The notes under the pieces: model-generated
What the model was told of the DNA's origin: nothing
The model's database searches: none
The model's input: only the letters and a program-made list of their open reading frames with translations
From: Micromonospora phaseoli
GTDB taxonomy: Bacteria; Actinomycetota; Actinomycetes; Mycobacteriales; Micromonosporaceae
Direction of reading: 5' to 3'
Length of the DNA: 64,000 nt
Assembly (NCBI RefSeq): GCF_900109115.1
Contig: NZ_FNYV01000004.1
Coordinates: 248,001 to 312,000 of the forward strand
Position numbers and translations under genes: made by a program
Shown: one piece after another, positions 30,847 to 38,580 of the stretch
Layout of the letters: the number at the start of each line of letters is the position of its first letter
How positions within the stretch are numbered: position 1 is the stretch's first letter

Positions 30847-31665
30847 TCAGATCGGCGGCCAGGGCACCGCCGGCCAGTCCGGGGACGGCAGCGGGAAGCG
30901 GCCCCGCTCACGCAACCGGTCGACCCGGGCCGCCAACTCGGCGATCTCGCTCAGGGTCAGGTGCGCGGCCAGGTCCTCGCCGAGCTGGCCGGAGACCTGG
31001 CGGGCCAGGTGGTCGAGCGAGGAGACCACGTCCGCCGGCAGCGGTCGGTCGGCCCAACCCCAGAGCACCGTACGCAGCTTCTCCTCCACGTGGAAGCTCA
31101 CCCCGTGGTCGACCCCGTGGATCCGGTCGTCCGGGCCGTGCAGGACGTGGCCGCCCTTGCGGTCCGCGTTGTTGATCACCGCGTCGAGCACCGCGAGCCG
31201 GGCCAGCCGCGGATCGTCGGCGTGCGCCAGGGCGTACGGGGTGCCGTCGTCGTCCCGGGCCGCCGCGACCGGGAACCATCGGGGCGGCAGCGCGTCGGCC
31301 GGCACGAACCCGACCAGCGGTTCGGCGTCGATCGGCTCGTCGATCCAGAGCTGGCACGAGCCCGGACCGAACGGCCCGTCGCGTAGCACCGTCGGTGGCA
31401 CCAGATCCCAGCCGATGGCCGCGGAGACCAGGTAGGCGGCGACCTCCCGGCCGGCCAGCGTGCCATCGGGGAAATCCCACAACGGCCGCTCACCGCGCAC
31501 CGGTTTGTACACGCATCGCGCCGTCGCGCCGTCGCGGGTCAGCACGCCACGCAACGTGGTGTTCGACGCGTCGACCAACCGACCTTCGACGGTCAGCTCA
31601 CCGTCACGCAGCAGGTTGAGCACCGCGTCACCGTCCTGCCGGGGTGCCAGGCCGGACGAGGTCAC
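30847..31665 (-). CDS. SCO1664-family protein (kinase-like fold)
   Basis: The 272-residue protein belongs to the actinobacterial SCO1664/TIGR03843 family. It contains the PI3/4-kinase-like pattern: CVYKPVRGERPLWDFPDGTLAGREVAAYL (Lys and Glu), then RLAVLDAVINNADRKGGHVLHG (catalytic-loop-like Asp/Asn) and IHGVDHGVSFH (DFG-like Asp). Phosphotransfer is therefore plausible, though the substrate is unknown. The GTG at 31665 overlaps the TGA of DUF3090 by 4 bases. With DUF3090 and the MSMEG_4193-like phosphatase, it forms a set that I recall co-occurring near mshC across actinobacteria. Confidence 0.88.
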   Translation of the reverse strand: MTSSGLAPRQDGDAVLNLLRDGELTVEGRLVDASNTTLRGVLTRDGATARCVYKPVRGERPLWDFPDGTLAGREVAAYLVSAAIGWDLVPPTVLRDGPFGPGSCQLWIDEPIDAEPLVGFVPADALPPRWFPVAAARDDDGTPYALAHADDPRLARLAVLDAVINNADRKGGHVLHGPDDRIHGVDHGVSFHVEEKLRTVLWGWADRPLPADVVSSLDHLARQVSGQLGEDLAAHLTLSEIAELAARVDRLRERGRFPLPSPDWPAVPWPPI

Positions 31666-32237
31666 CGGTGGTAGCCGTTGTTCCGGGGGCAGAGGTGACC
31701 GGCCGGGTCGAGCGGTTGACCGCACAGCGGGCACGGTGGCCGGCCGGCGTTGACCACCCGCCGGGCCCGTTCGATGAACGCGCGGGTCGCCTCGGGAGTC
31801 AGCCGGACCCGGAGCCGGTCGAGATCCTCGTCCGGCTCGACGTCGTCGGGCTCGTCCTCCTCCGACTCGCCCAGCTCGATCTCGGTCTCCGTCTCGCCGA
31901 CCGCGATCGCCTCGATCACCACGGTCGCGGTGTCCGCGTCGAAGGCCAGGCCCAGCGTACCGACCCGGAACTCCTCGTCGACCGGCATCTCCAGCGGGTC
32001 GTTGTCACCGACCGGGACCGGCGCCTCCGGCAGATCCACACCGAACCGACGCTGTGCCTCGGTGAGCAGCTCCTCCAGTTTCTCGGCGAGCAGGGAGACC
32101 TGAACCTTCTCCAGCGCGACGCTGACCAGTCGCCCGCCGCCGCGCGCCTGGAGGAAGAACGTGCGTTCTCCCGGTGCCCCGACGGTCCCGGCGACGAACC
32201 GCTCCGGCGGCTCGAAGGCGTACACCTGGTGGGTCAT
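31662..32237 (-). CDS. DUF3090 family protein
   Basis: The 191-residue protein begins MTHQVYAFEPPERFVAGTVG, a DUF3090/TIGR03847 signature. It contains a highly acidic segment (ELGESEEDEPDDVEPDEDLD, about residues 119-138). The C-terminal zinc-ribbon-like end reads PPCPLCGQPLDPAGHLCPRNN, with CxxC and a further Cys. Function is unknown. ATG at 32237 is chosen; an upstream extension runs into a tandem-repeat array. The stop overlaps the start of the SCO1664-family gene (GTGA), giving translational coupling. Confidence 0.88.
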   Translation of the reverse strand: MTHQVYAFEPPERFVAGTVGAPGERTFFLQARGGGRLVSVALEKVQVSLLAEKLEELLTEAQRRFGVDLPEAPVPVGDNDPLEMPVDEEFRVGTLGLAFDADTATVVIEAIAVGETETEIELGESEEDEPDDVEPDEDLDRLRVRLTPEATRAFIERARRVVNAGRPPCPLCGQPLDPAGHLCPRNNGYHR

Positions 32238-32321
32238 ACCCACGACCCTATCCGGCGGCTCCACGCACCGCGCACCCCACCGGCCCGAGTCACAGCGCGC
32301 CCACCGGCTCCGGCCGCGGCG

Positions 32322-32397
32322 GCCCGACGCACGGCTGCCCGACGCACGGCTGCCCGGGACACGGCCGTCCCGACGCACGGCTGCCCGGGGCACGGCA
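32322..32397. repeat. 15-16 bp tandem repeat array between phosphatase and DUF3090 genes
   Basis: Five consecutive units resemble GCCCGACGCACGGCT (two identical copies, then variants with GGGACACGG and GGGGCACGG). They lie 85 bases upstream of the DUF3090 start. Any mRNA joining the phosphatase and DUF3090 genes would contain it. Confidence 0.9.
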
Positions 32398-32406
32398 CCG
32401 GGTGGC

Positions 32407-33111
32407 TCACCGGGGCGCTCCCGCCCCGCCGCCGACAGCGGCGTCCGAATTCGTCGACCGACCGGTCCGCCGACGCCGCTTACCCGGCGGCGGCACCAGC
32501 CCGGCCAGGTCACCGCCGACATCGTTGAGGCGGACCAGAAAGGGCCGCAGCGGCGTGTAACGGATCGCGGTCACCGAAGCCGGGTCCACCACGATCCGCT
32601 GGAACAGATCCAGGTGTACGCCGAGGGCGTCCGCCACGATCGCCTTGATCACATCTCCGTGGCTGCACGCCAGCCAGACGGCGTCGGGACCGTGCTCGGC
32701 GGTCAGGCGGGCGTCCCAGGCGCGTACCGCCCCGACCGCGCGGGCCGCCATCTGGGCCATCGCCTCCCCCTCGGGGAAGACCGCCGCACTGGGATGCTGC
32801 TGCACCACGGGCCAGAGCGGCTCCTTGGCCAGCTTCTTCAGCGGCTGGCCCTCCCAACTGCCGTACCCACACTCGATCAGACCCTCTTCGATGACCGGCG
32901 ACGCCTGCGGCAGCGCCAGTTCCAGGGTCTGGCGGCAGCGGATCAACGGGCTGGTCACCACGGCGGCCAGCGGCACCGGCCGCAACCGTTCGCCCACCGC
33001 GGTCGCCTGGCCGCGACCGGTTTCGTCCAGTTCGACCGGTTGTCGGCCAGCGAGGCCGCCCGCGGCGTTGGCGGTGGTGCGTCCGTGCCGTAGGAGTAGA
33101 AGTGTCGCCAC
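32407..33111 (-). CDS. histidine phosphatase, MSMEG_4193 family
   Basis: The 234-residue protein has the phosphoglycerate mutase-like signature LLLLRHGRTTAN with the phospho-accepting His. It also has the second-shell Arg and Glu (SPLIRCRQT, GYGSWEGQPL) and the distal ACSHGDVIKAI with the second catalytic His. TIGR03848 'probable phosphomutase, MSMEG_4193 family' is the best fit; the substrate is unknown. The tail after residue 205 is basic and Gly-rich. The GTG at 33111 is preferred, though GTGs at 33117 and 33120 are possible. It is the first gene of the set ending at mshC. Confidence 0.88.
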   Translation of the reverse strand: MATLLLLRHGRTTANAAGGLAGRQPVELDETGRGQATAVGERLRPVPLAAVVTSPLIRCRQTLELALPQASPVIEEGLIECGYGSWEGQPLKKLAKEPLWPVVQQHPSAAVFPEGEAMAQMAARAVGAVRAWDARLTAEHGPDAVWLACSHGDVIKAIVADALGVHLDLFQRIVVDPASVTAIRYTPLRPFLVRLNDVGGDLAGLVPPPGKRRRRTGRSTNSDAAVGGGAGAPR

Positions 33112-33461
33112 GCGCACCACCCTAGGTCCCGGCCGGACCGGCAGGACACCCTCTCGACATGACGACCCCCTCAGGCCGTATGTCCGCTTTGCCGGTTTCC
33201 TGGCGAGCGCTGGCCGGAATCGCGGGCGGCCCGCCGGCGTTGTAATCCGTGATGGGCCGAGCAGGGCGGGCACCCAGGGCGACCAGACCCCCGGAATGAG
33301 CCAACCCCGGTCCGTCGTTACACCGATCCCGGCACACCACCCGAGCCCTCTCCCGGGCCCGCCGGAAATCCCCCGTTTCGAGCGCCTGACGGTGCTTGGC
33401 GTCGCCCAACCCCTCCCCCGGGATGCGCGGCCACACCCCAACCCCCGAATGGAGCTTCCCC
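33112..33461. other. 350-bp divergent intergenic region
   Basis: The region lies between the phosphatase (minus) and the secreted muralytic-like gene (plus). No gene is supported. An AT-richer patch, GTTGTAATCCGTGATGG, is centred at about 33245 and could hold a promoter for the plus-strand gene, which would leave a leader of about 200 bases. I looked for a c-di-AMP (ydaO) riboswitch, common before actinobacterial cell-wall hydrolases, and did not find its conserved GCCGAACCCG-type segments. Confidence 0.35.
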
Positions 33462-34049
33462 ATGAACACCATGCTGCGAAAGAGCATCCTCGGCATCGCC
33501 GGACTCACCATCGCCGGCGGACTCGCCGCCGGCCCCCTGAACCACACCACCAGCGACCCCACCTCGACCAACCCGATCGCCGCCGCCGTCCAGGCCGACA
33601 AGCCCGACAGCGGCAAGCTGATCCCGCACGGTGTGCAGGGCAGCCAGTCGACGATCGACCTGTCCGATGAGCAGACCGCGAACGTGAAGGCGATCATCGC
33701 GGCGACGAAGAAGGCCGGCATGGACGAGCGTGCCGCGGTGGTGGCGATCGGCACCGCCCTGCAGGAGTCGAAGCTGGAGAACCTGGGTCACCTCGGTGAC
33801 CGCAACGACCACGACTCGCAGGGCCTGTTCCAGCAGCGACCCTCCAGCGGTTGGGGCACGGTCGAGCAGATCACCGACCCCGAGTACTCGACCCTGGCGT
33901 TCCTCAAGGGTCTCAAGCAGGTCGACGGCTGGCAGGACATGCCGCTGACCGTGGCCGCGCAGACCGTGCAGGTGTCGGCGTACCCGGATCACTACGCCCA
34001 GTGGGAGCAGCTGGCCGCCGACCTCGTCGCGCAGCACTGGAACAGCTGA
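33462..34049 (+). CDS. secreted lysozyme/transglycosylase-like protein
   Basis: The 195-residue protein has a signal peptide (MNTMLRKSILGIAGLTIAGG, cleavage near residue 25). It then has a Thr/Ser-rich linker and a lysozyme-like domain. The likely catalytic Glu is in GTALQESKLENLGHLGDRNDHDSQGLFQQRPSSGWGT, where DSQGLFQQRPS..GWG is the typical lytic-transglycosylase-type substrate groove. It should act on peptidoglycan outside the membrane. ATG at 33462 is preceded by GGAG at 9 bases. A strong terminator hairpin follows at 34092. It is a neighbour of uppP, another cell-wall gene, but convergent with it. Confidence 0.8.
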   Translation: MNTMLRKSILGIAGLTIAGGLAAGPLNHTTSDPTSTNPIAAAVQADKPDSGKLIPHGVQGSQSTIDLSDEQTANVKAIIAATKKAGMDERAAVVAIGTALQESKLENLGHLGDRNDHDSQGLFQQRPSSGWGTVEQITDPEYSTLAFLKGLKQVDGWQDMPLTVAAQTVQVSAYPDHYAQWEQLAADLVAQHWNS

Positions 34050-34091
34050 CCTGACCCGATGAAGCTTTCCTCGACAAAGGGGGAGCAGAAA

Positions 34092-34131
34092 GCCGCTGGC
34101 CGGCACCCGTACCCGGGTGCCGGCCAGCGGC
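34092..34131. terminator. strong hairpin after the muralytic gene
   Basis: Perfect 18-base arms (GCCGCTGGCCGGCACCCG and its complement) flank a TACC loop, 43 bases after the stop codon. The 3' arm runs directly into the 34-bp tandem array, whose units repeat part of that arm (GGCCAGCGGC), so array and terminator seem to share an origin. Confidence 0.85.
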
Positions 34132-34270
34132 GTCTCCCCGTGCAGCAGGCGCCGCCCGGCCAACGCCCTCTCCCCGTACAGCGGGATGCCCGGCCATCGA
34201 CGTCTCGTCGCACAACGGGATGCCCGGCCAGCGGCGTCTCCCCGTACAGCAAGATGCTCGACCAGCGGCG
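34118..34270. repeat. 34-bp tandem repeat array
   Basis: There are four units plus a partial fifth: 34118-34153, 34154-34187, 34188-34221, 34222-34255 and 34256-34270. The consensus begins GCCCGGCCAGCGGCGTCTCC and ends CCGTACAGCGGGAT. Units 2-4 are exactly 34 bases and differ at several positions. Spurious open frames across it read repeated LYGETPLAG-like phrases on the minus strand; no gene is supported. Confidence 0.93.
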
Positions 34271-34290
34271 GCGCTAGCCGGCTGGCTTTT

Positions 34291-34350
34291 GTTAAGAGGG
34301 GGCCCTTCCTATACACCAGGCGTTAAGAAGGGGCCCCTCCTTGCACCTCA
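34291..34350. repeat. bipartite GGGCCC element, copy B (probable terminator)
   Basis: Two direct ~30-base units begin GTTAAGAGGGGGCCCTTCC (34291) and GTTAAGAAGGGGCCCCTCC (34322), each with a near-palindromic GGGCCC core. The end, CCTTGCACCTCAGG, contains the uppP stop codon (TCA on the plus strand). It lies between the convergent muralytic and uppP genes. Confidence 0.85.
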
Positions 34351-35184
34351 GGTGGCGGTGATGGTGCCGGTCAGCAGGAGCGCGAAGACGAGGGTGCCGA
34401 CCGCGACCCGATAGAGCACGAAGATGTAGAGGGTGTGATGCGCGACGTAGCGCAGCAGCCAGGCGATGGCCGCGTACCCGACGGCGAACGCGATGAGCGT
34501 GGCGACGACCATCTGCGCGACGGAGGGTACCGAGGTGCCCGGCGCCGCCGGCGCGAAGACGTCGCCCAGGCTGAACACCCCGGACATCACCACAGCGGGG
34601 ATGGCCAGCAGGAACGAGTAGCGGGCCGCCGTCTCCCGGGTGAGGCTCAGGAACAGGCCGAAGGTGAGCGTCGCCCCGGAGCGGGACACACCGGGGATCA
34701 GCGCCAGCGCCTGGGCGAAGCCCATCACCACGCCGTCGCGCATCCGGAAGTCCCGCAGGGTCCGGGTCTGCCGGCCCCAGTACTCGGCGAAGGCGAGCAC
34801 GAAGGCGAAGACGATCAGAGTGGTGGCCACCACCCACAGGTTCCGGGCCGTGTCCCGGATCTGGTCCTTGAACAGGAAGCCGAGCGCTCCGATCGGGATC
34901 GACCCGACGATCACGTACCAGCCCATCCGGTAGTCGAGGCTGGAGCGTACCGATTTGTCCCAGATCCCGACGGTCCAGGTCCGGCCGATTCGCCAGATGT
35001 CCTTGGCGAAGTAGAGCAGGACCGCCGCTTCGGTACCCAGCTGGGTGACCGCGGTGAAGGACGCTCCGGCGTCCTGGTCGAAGAAGATGGCCGAGGTGAT
35101 CCGCAAATGCCCCGACGAGCTGACCGGGAGGAACTCGGTCAGGCCCTGGACGATGCCCAGGACGATGGCTTCGACCCAGGTCAC
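34348..35184 (-). CDS. uppP: undecaprenyl-diphosphatase UppP (BacA)
   Basis: UppP recycles undecaprenyl pyrophosphate to the monophosphate carrier for peptidoglycan synthesis, and its activity confers bacitracin tolerance. The 278-residue membrane protein has about eight spans. It carries both active-site motifs: [11 protein letters not shown] with Glu17 (17-27) and the PGVSRSGAT loop (164-172). The GTG at 35184 overlaps the TGA of the LLM gene by 4 bases. The stop lies inside the bipartite repeat element at 34291-34350. All catalytic residues are present. Confidence 0.96.
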   Translation of the reverse strand: MTWVEAIVLGIVQGLTEFLPVSSSGHLRITSAIFFDQDAGASFTAVTQLGTEAAVLLYFAKDIWRIGRTWTVGIWDKSVRSSLDYRMGWYVIVGSIPIGALGFLFKDQIRDTARNLWVVATTLIVFAFVLAFAEYWGRQTRTLRDFRMRDGVVMGFAQALALIPGVSRSGATLTFGLFLSLTRETAARYSFLLAIPAVVMSGVFSLGDVFAPAAPGTSVPSVAQMVVATLIAFAVGYAAIAWLLRYVAHHTLYIFVLYRVAVGTLVFALLLTGTITAT

Positions 35185-36233
35185 TCCCCGACTCCCGAGA
35201 GGTCCAGCGCCTCGGCGACGGTCCGTAGGGTTCGCACGCCGGTGTCGCGGTCGGCGACGAAGAGGGTGACCGAGAGGGTGGTGACGCCGGACTCGGCGAA
35301 CTCGCGCATCCGCTCGGCAATGCGCTCCTTGGGGCCGAGCAGAGAGGTCCGGTCGATGAACTCCATCGGCACGGCGGCGGCGGCGTCGCGCTGCCGCTTG
35401 GCCAGGTAGAGGTCCTGCACCTCGCGGGCGGCGTCGCCGTAGCCCATCCGGGTGGCCAACTGGTTGTAGAAGTTCTGCTGCCGGCTACCCATGCCGCCCA
35501 TGTAGAGGGCCGCGTACCAGCGGACCAGCGCCGCGCAGGAGTCCAGGTCGTCGCCGACGACAACCGGAACGGACGGCACCACGTCGAAGCCGGCCAGCTC
35601 CTTGCCGGCCTTCGCCCGGCCGGCGCGTACCGCCGCGAGGTGGTCCTCGGCGAACTCGGGGGCGTAGAAGACGGCCAGCCAGCCGTCGGCGATCTCGCCG
35701 GCCAGCTCCAGGTTCTTCGGGCCCACCGCGGCGAGGTAGATCGGAATGTGCTCGCGCGGCGGGTGGAAGCCCAGCCGCAGCGCCTTGCCGGGGCCGTCGG
35801 GCAGCGGCAGCGTGTAGAACTCGCCGTCGTAGGCGACCTCCTTGCGGGCCACCGCCATCTTGACGATGTCCACGTACTCCCGGGTGCGCGCCAGGGGCTT
35901 GCCGAAGCGTACGCCGTGCCACCCCTCGGACACCTGCGGACCGGACACGCCCAGGCCGAGTCGGAAGCGGCCCCCGGAGAGCGCGTCGAGGGTCGCCGCG
36001 GTCATCGCGGTCATCGCGGGCGTCCGGGCAGGGATCTGCATCACCGCGCTGCCGATGTCGATCCGCTCGGTCTGTCCGGCCATCCAGGCGAGCATGCTCG
36101 GCGAGTCGGAGCCGTAGGCCTCCGCCGCCCACACCACCGAGTAGCCGAGCCGGTCCGCCTCCTGTGCCAGGGCAAGGTGGTCCGCCGGCGTGCTCCACGC
36201 TGTCTGGTATCCGAGGCTTAGCCCGAGTCGCAC
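35181..36233 (-). CDS. LLM-class F420-dependent oxidoreductase
   Basis: The 350-residue TIM-barrel protein begins [46 protein letters not shown], a form typical of F420-dependent LLM enzymes. It continues with [44 protein letters not shown]. The substrate is unknown. GTG at 36233 is selected (GGGGGAGGA 5 bases upstream) over an in-frame start at 36272. It is translationally coupled to uppP (GTGA overlap) and divergent from the aldo-keto reductase. I recall this LLM-uppP pairing as conserved in actinobacteria, although a functional link is not obvious. Confidence 0.92.
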   Translation of the reverse strand: MRLGLSLGYQTAWSTPADHLALAQEADRLGYSVVWAAEAYGSDSPSMLAWMAGQTERIDIGSAVMQIPARTPAMTAMTAATLDALSGGRFRLGLGVSGPQVSEGWHGVRFGKPLARTREYVDIVKMAVARKEVAYDGEFYTLPLPDGPGKALRLGFHPPREHIPIYLAAVGPKNLELAGEIADGWLAVFYAPEFAEDHLAAVRAGRAKAGKELAGFDVVPSVPVVVGDDLDSCAALVRWYAALYMGGMGSRQQNFYNQLATRMGYGDAAREVQDLYLAKRQRDAAAAVPMEFIDRTSLLGPKERIAERMREFAESGVTTLSVTLFVADRDTGVRTLRTVAEALDLSGVGE

Positions 36234-36460
36234 AGAGTCCTCCCCCATCCGCAGTCGCATCAGGTTACGCAATGCCGGTGGCAGGGACGATCACCGGCTC
36301 ACCCGAATCGAACTCCGGATGCCGCGCCGGGCGCCCTCGCGCCGGCCAACCGACGGTACGCCCGAGGCCACGACCCGGACGAGCGGAAACACGAACCGGC
36401 GGGCAGACTCGACAGGAGCGAGGATATCGGTCCGGCCCTGGTTCGAAATAAGGTTCACCC

Positions 36461-37432
36461 ATGCAGCAGCGACCGCTCGGCCGAAGCGGGCTGGCGGTTT
36501 CCCGGCTCGCGCTCGGCACCATGACCTGGGGCCGGGACACCGACGCCGACGATGCGGCCGCCCAATTGAAGAGTTACCTCGACGCGGGCGGCAACCTGAT
36601 CGACACCGCCGACGTGTACGGCGACGGTGACGCCGAGTCGGTGATCGGATCGCTGCTGGGCAGCCTGGTACCCCGCGAAGACCTGCTGATCGCGACCAAG
36701 GCAGGGCTGCGGCCGGGGGGCGGCCGACGCCGGGACGGCTCGCGGGGGCATCTGCTGCGCACGCTGGACGCCTCGCTGCGACGGCTGGGCACCGATCACG
36801 TCGACCTGTTCCAGGTGCACGGCTACGATCCGCAGACCCCGCTGGAGGAGACCCTGGCCGCGCTGGACCACGCGGTGGCCAGCGGTCGGGTGCGCTATGT
36901 CGGTGTGTCGAACTTCTCCGGTTGGCAGACCGCCCGGGCGGCGACCTGGCAGGCGGCCTGGCCGGGGCGCGCCCCGGTGGTGGCCGCGCAGGTGGAGTAC
37001 TCACTGCTGGAGCGGGGCGTGGAGCGGGAGGTGCTGCCGGCCTGCGACGCCCTCGGCCTGGGCGTGCTGCCCTGGTCGCCGCTGGGCCGCGGGGTGCTCA
37101 CCGGCAAGTACCGGCACGGACGGCCGGCGGACTCCCGAGCGGTTTCGCCGCATTTCGAGCGGTTTGTCGCCACCTATCTGGACCCGCGCTGCTCCAGCAT
37201 CGTGGAGGCGGTGGCCACCGCCGCGAGCGGCCTCGGAGTCTCCCCGCTGGAGGTGGCGCTGGCCTGGATCCGGGACCGGCCGGGGGTGACCGCGCCGATC
37301 CTCGGCGCGCGCACCTCGGGACAGTTGCTCGGAGCGCTCCAGGTCGAACGGGTGTCCCTGCCCGAGGAGATCACCACGGCGCTGGACGACGTGTCGGCGC
37401 TGGAGGTCGGCTACCCCGAGCGCGACGGCTGA
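36461..37432 (+). CDS. aldo/keto reductase
   Basis: The 323-residue (beta/alpha)8 NADPH-dependent reductase has the catalytic tetrad in recognisable form. These are DTADVYGDGDAE (Asp and Tyr), LLIATKAGL (Lys) and VDLFQVHGYDPQTPLEETL (His). The C-terminal cofactor loop is APILGARTSGQL. The subfamily resembles YajO/Tas-like AKRs. ATG at 36461 gives MQQRPLGRSGLAVS. It is divergent from the LLM gene (227-base spacer) and followed 57 bases later by DUF5703. Confidence 0.92.
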   Translation: MQQRPLGRSGLAVSRLALGTMTWGRDTDADDAAAQLKSYLDAGGNLIDTADVYGDGDAESVIGSLLGSLVPREDLLIATKAGLRPGGGRRRDGSRGHLLRTLDASLRRLGTDHVDLFQVHGYDPQTPLEETLAALDHAVASGRVRYVGVSNFSGWQTARAATWQAAWPGRAPVVAAQVEYSLLERGVEREVLPACDALGLGVLPWSPLGRGVLTGKYRHGRPADSRAVSPHFERFVATYLDPRCSSIVEAVATAASGLGVSPLEVALAWIRDRPGVTAPILGARTSGQLLGALQVERVSLPEEITTALDDVSALEVGYPERDG

Positions 37433-37488
37433 GCCATCACCCGCCGGAGGGTGGCGCGCGGAGGGCCGGGCTGGGCAGCATAGGTCCC

Positions 37489-37680
37489 ATGGACTACGAA
37501 TACGCGCCGCTGCGGTTGCCGCCGAACGTCGACCGGCTGACCGCCGCGGCGCAGCTGGCGATCCAGGCGGAATTCTCCGGATGGGAACTGGCCCGGGTAC
37601 GGCTGTTCCGCGACGGCACGCGCCAGGTGGTGCTGCGCCGTCGACGGGTCAACCAGCCGCAGCCGGGCCTGTCGTACTGA
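37489..37680 (+). CDS. DUF5703 family small protein
   Basis: The 63-residue protein begins MDYEYAPLRLPPNVDRLTAA and contains EFSGWELARVRLFRDGTRQVVLRRR, the DUF5703 pattern. It is a small basic protein of unknown function, widespread in actinobacteria and commonly near the aldo-keto reductase and M20 peptidase genes. ATG at 37489 is the natural start. A hairpin downstream (37706-37747) should terminate it. Confidence 0.85.
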   Translation: MDYEYAPLRLPPNVDRLTAAAQLAIQAEFSGWELARVRLFRDGTRQVVLRRRRVNQPQPGLSY

Positions 37681-37705
37681 ACGCCGGCGGTGAGCCGGCC
37701 GGCAC

Positions 37706-37747
37706 GCATCCCGGACGGTATCGGTGGTCCGACCCGTCCGGGATGGT
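37706..37747. terminator. hairpin between convergent DUF5703 and 217-residue unknown genes
   Basis: Arms ATCCCGGACGG and CCGTCCGGGAT enclose about 18 bases. It sits in a convergent junction, as expected for a bidirectional terminator. Confidence 0.65.
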
Positions 37748-37832
37748 GATCCGTCTGCGCCGTCAGCTCGACAGTGCCGCACGCTGACGACCATGCTCGC
37801 CGTCGGAGCGGGTCGAGCCGCCCGGTGGACGG

Positions 37833-38486
37833 TCAGTGCACGTGGTCGTGCTCGTCGTCGAGCTCCAGAAAGGGGTGCTCGTCGAGGCGGCCGACCAGCC
37901 GGTCGTCGGCCGCTGGCTGGAACGGCCCCACCGGGTCGTCGTCGGCGAACGACTCCAGGTCGACCGGGGTGCCGACCTCGCTGACCATCACCACGCCGTC
38001 GAGCGGTTCCAGCTCCGGCACGTCGAGCGCACCGAGCGAGCCGTCGCCGCTCTGCAGCAGCTCCAGCACCGCCTCGCCGACGCCCTCCACCGGCGGCACC
38101 TCATCCTCGGCCGGGACACCCTCGCGACGGGCCGCCTCGGCGATCCGGATCAGCGCGGAGACGCTCGGCACCCGGTAGTCGCGCCGCTGGCGTACCGAGA
38201 TCACCTGAGGGTGCGGGTCGGTCGCCTCGACCCCCTCGGCACCGGCGAAGCGCTGGTCGGCCTCATCCGGGTCGATCGACTCGACGTCCCACGGAGTGAC
38301 CTCGCCGAAGGCGTCCATGAGTTGCTCGTCGTAGGCGAACGACGCGTTGTTCAGCGCGACGTACGCCTGCCAGACGTCGTCGTCGTCAATCCGGCCCTGC
38401 GCGGCGCGGACGGCGGCCAGGTGGTGGCGGGCCGCTTCGATCACGCGCTCGAGGGCGGCGTCCAGCTCACCGTGCTGGTCGGTCAT
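37833..38486 (-). CDS. conserved actinobacterial protein, acidic, unknown function
   Basis: The 217-residue protein has no recognised domain. It begins MTDQHGELDAALERVIEAARHHLAAV, is mainly helical in the first 60 residues, strongly acidic throughout, and ends in a His/Asp cluster (LELDDEHDHVH) that might bind metal. There is no signal peptide or membrane span. It is transcribed after the M20 peptidase gene with an 84-base gap. A protein of this kind beside the M20 gene looks familiar from related genomes, but no role is known to me. Confidence 0.75.
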   Translation of the reverse strand: MTDQHGELDAALERVIEAARHHLAAVRAAQGRIDDDDVWQAYVALNNASFAYDEQLMDAFGEVTPWDVESIDPDEADQRFAGAEGVEATDPHPQVISVRQRRDYRVPSVSALIRIAEAARREGVPAEDEVPPVEGVGEAVLELLQSGDGSLGALDVPELEPLDGVVMVSEVGTPVDLESFADDDPVGPFQPAADDRLVGRLDEHPFLELDDEHDHVH

Positions 38487-38530
38487 GTGAGGCGTCCCCT
38501 TCAGAAGAATCCAGGATGTCGCGTCCGAGC

Positions 38531-38580
38531 CGGACGCGGACTAGCAGGTAGGGCGTCCTACGGACGCGGACTAGCAGGTA
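38531..38580. repeat. short direct repeat at the 3' end of the M20 gene
   Basis: Two identical 20-base copies of CGGACGCGGACTAGCAGGTA (38531-38550 and 38561-38580) have a 30-base period. The second copy contains the M20 stop codon (CTA on the plus strand at 38571-38573), so the first looks like a tandem duplication of the gene's end. Confidence 0.9.

Noticed and set aside
33112..33461. c-di-AMP (ydaO) riboswitch before the muralytic gene
   Set aside because: The leader length would fit, but the conserved ydaO sequence blocks are not visible; a covariance-model search would settle it.
34118..34270. CRISPR-like array
   Set aside because: Units are contiguous 34-bp repeats without unique spacers of regular length, and no cas genes are in the window.
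33318..34316. 332-codon minus-strand frame with repeated LYGETPLAG-like phrases
   Set aside because: It crosses the terminator, the 34-bp array and the muralytic gene in antisense; the repetitive protein is produced by the tandem DNA repeats and there is no ribosome site.
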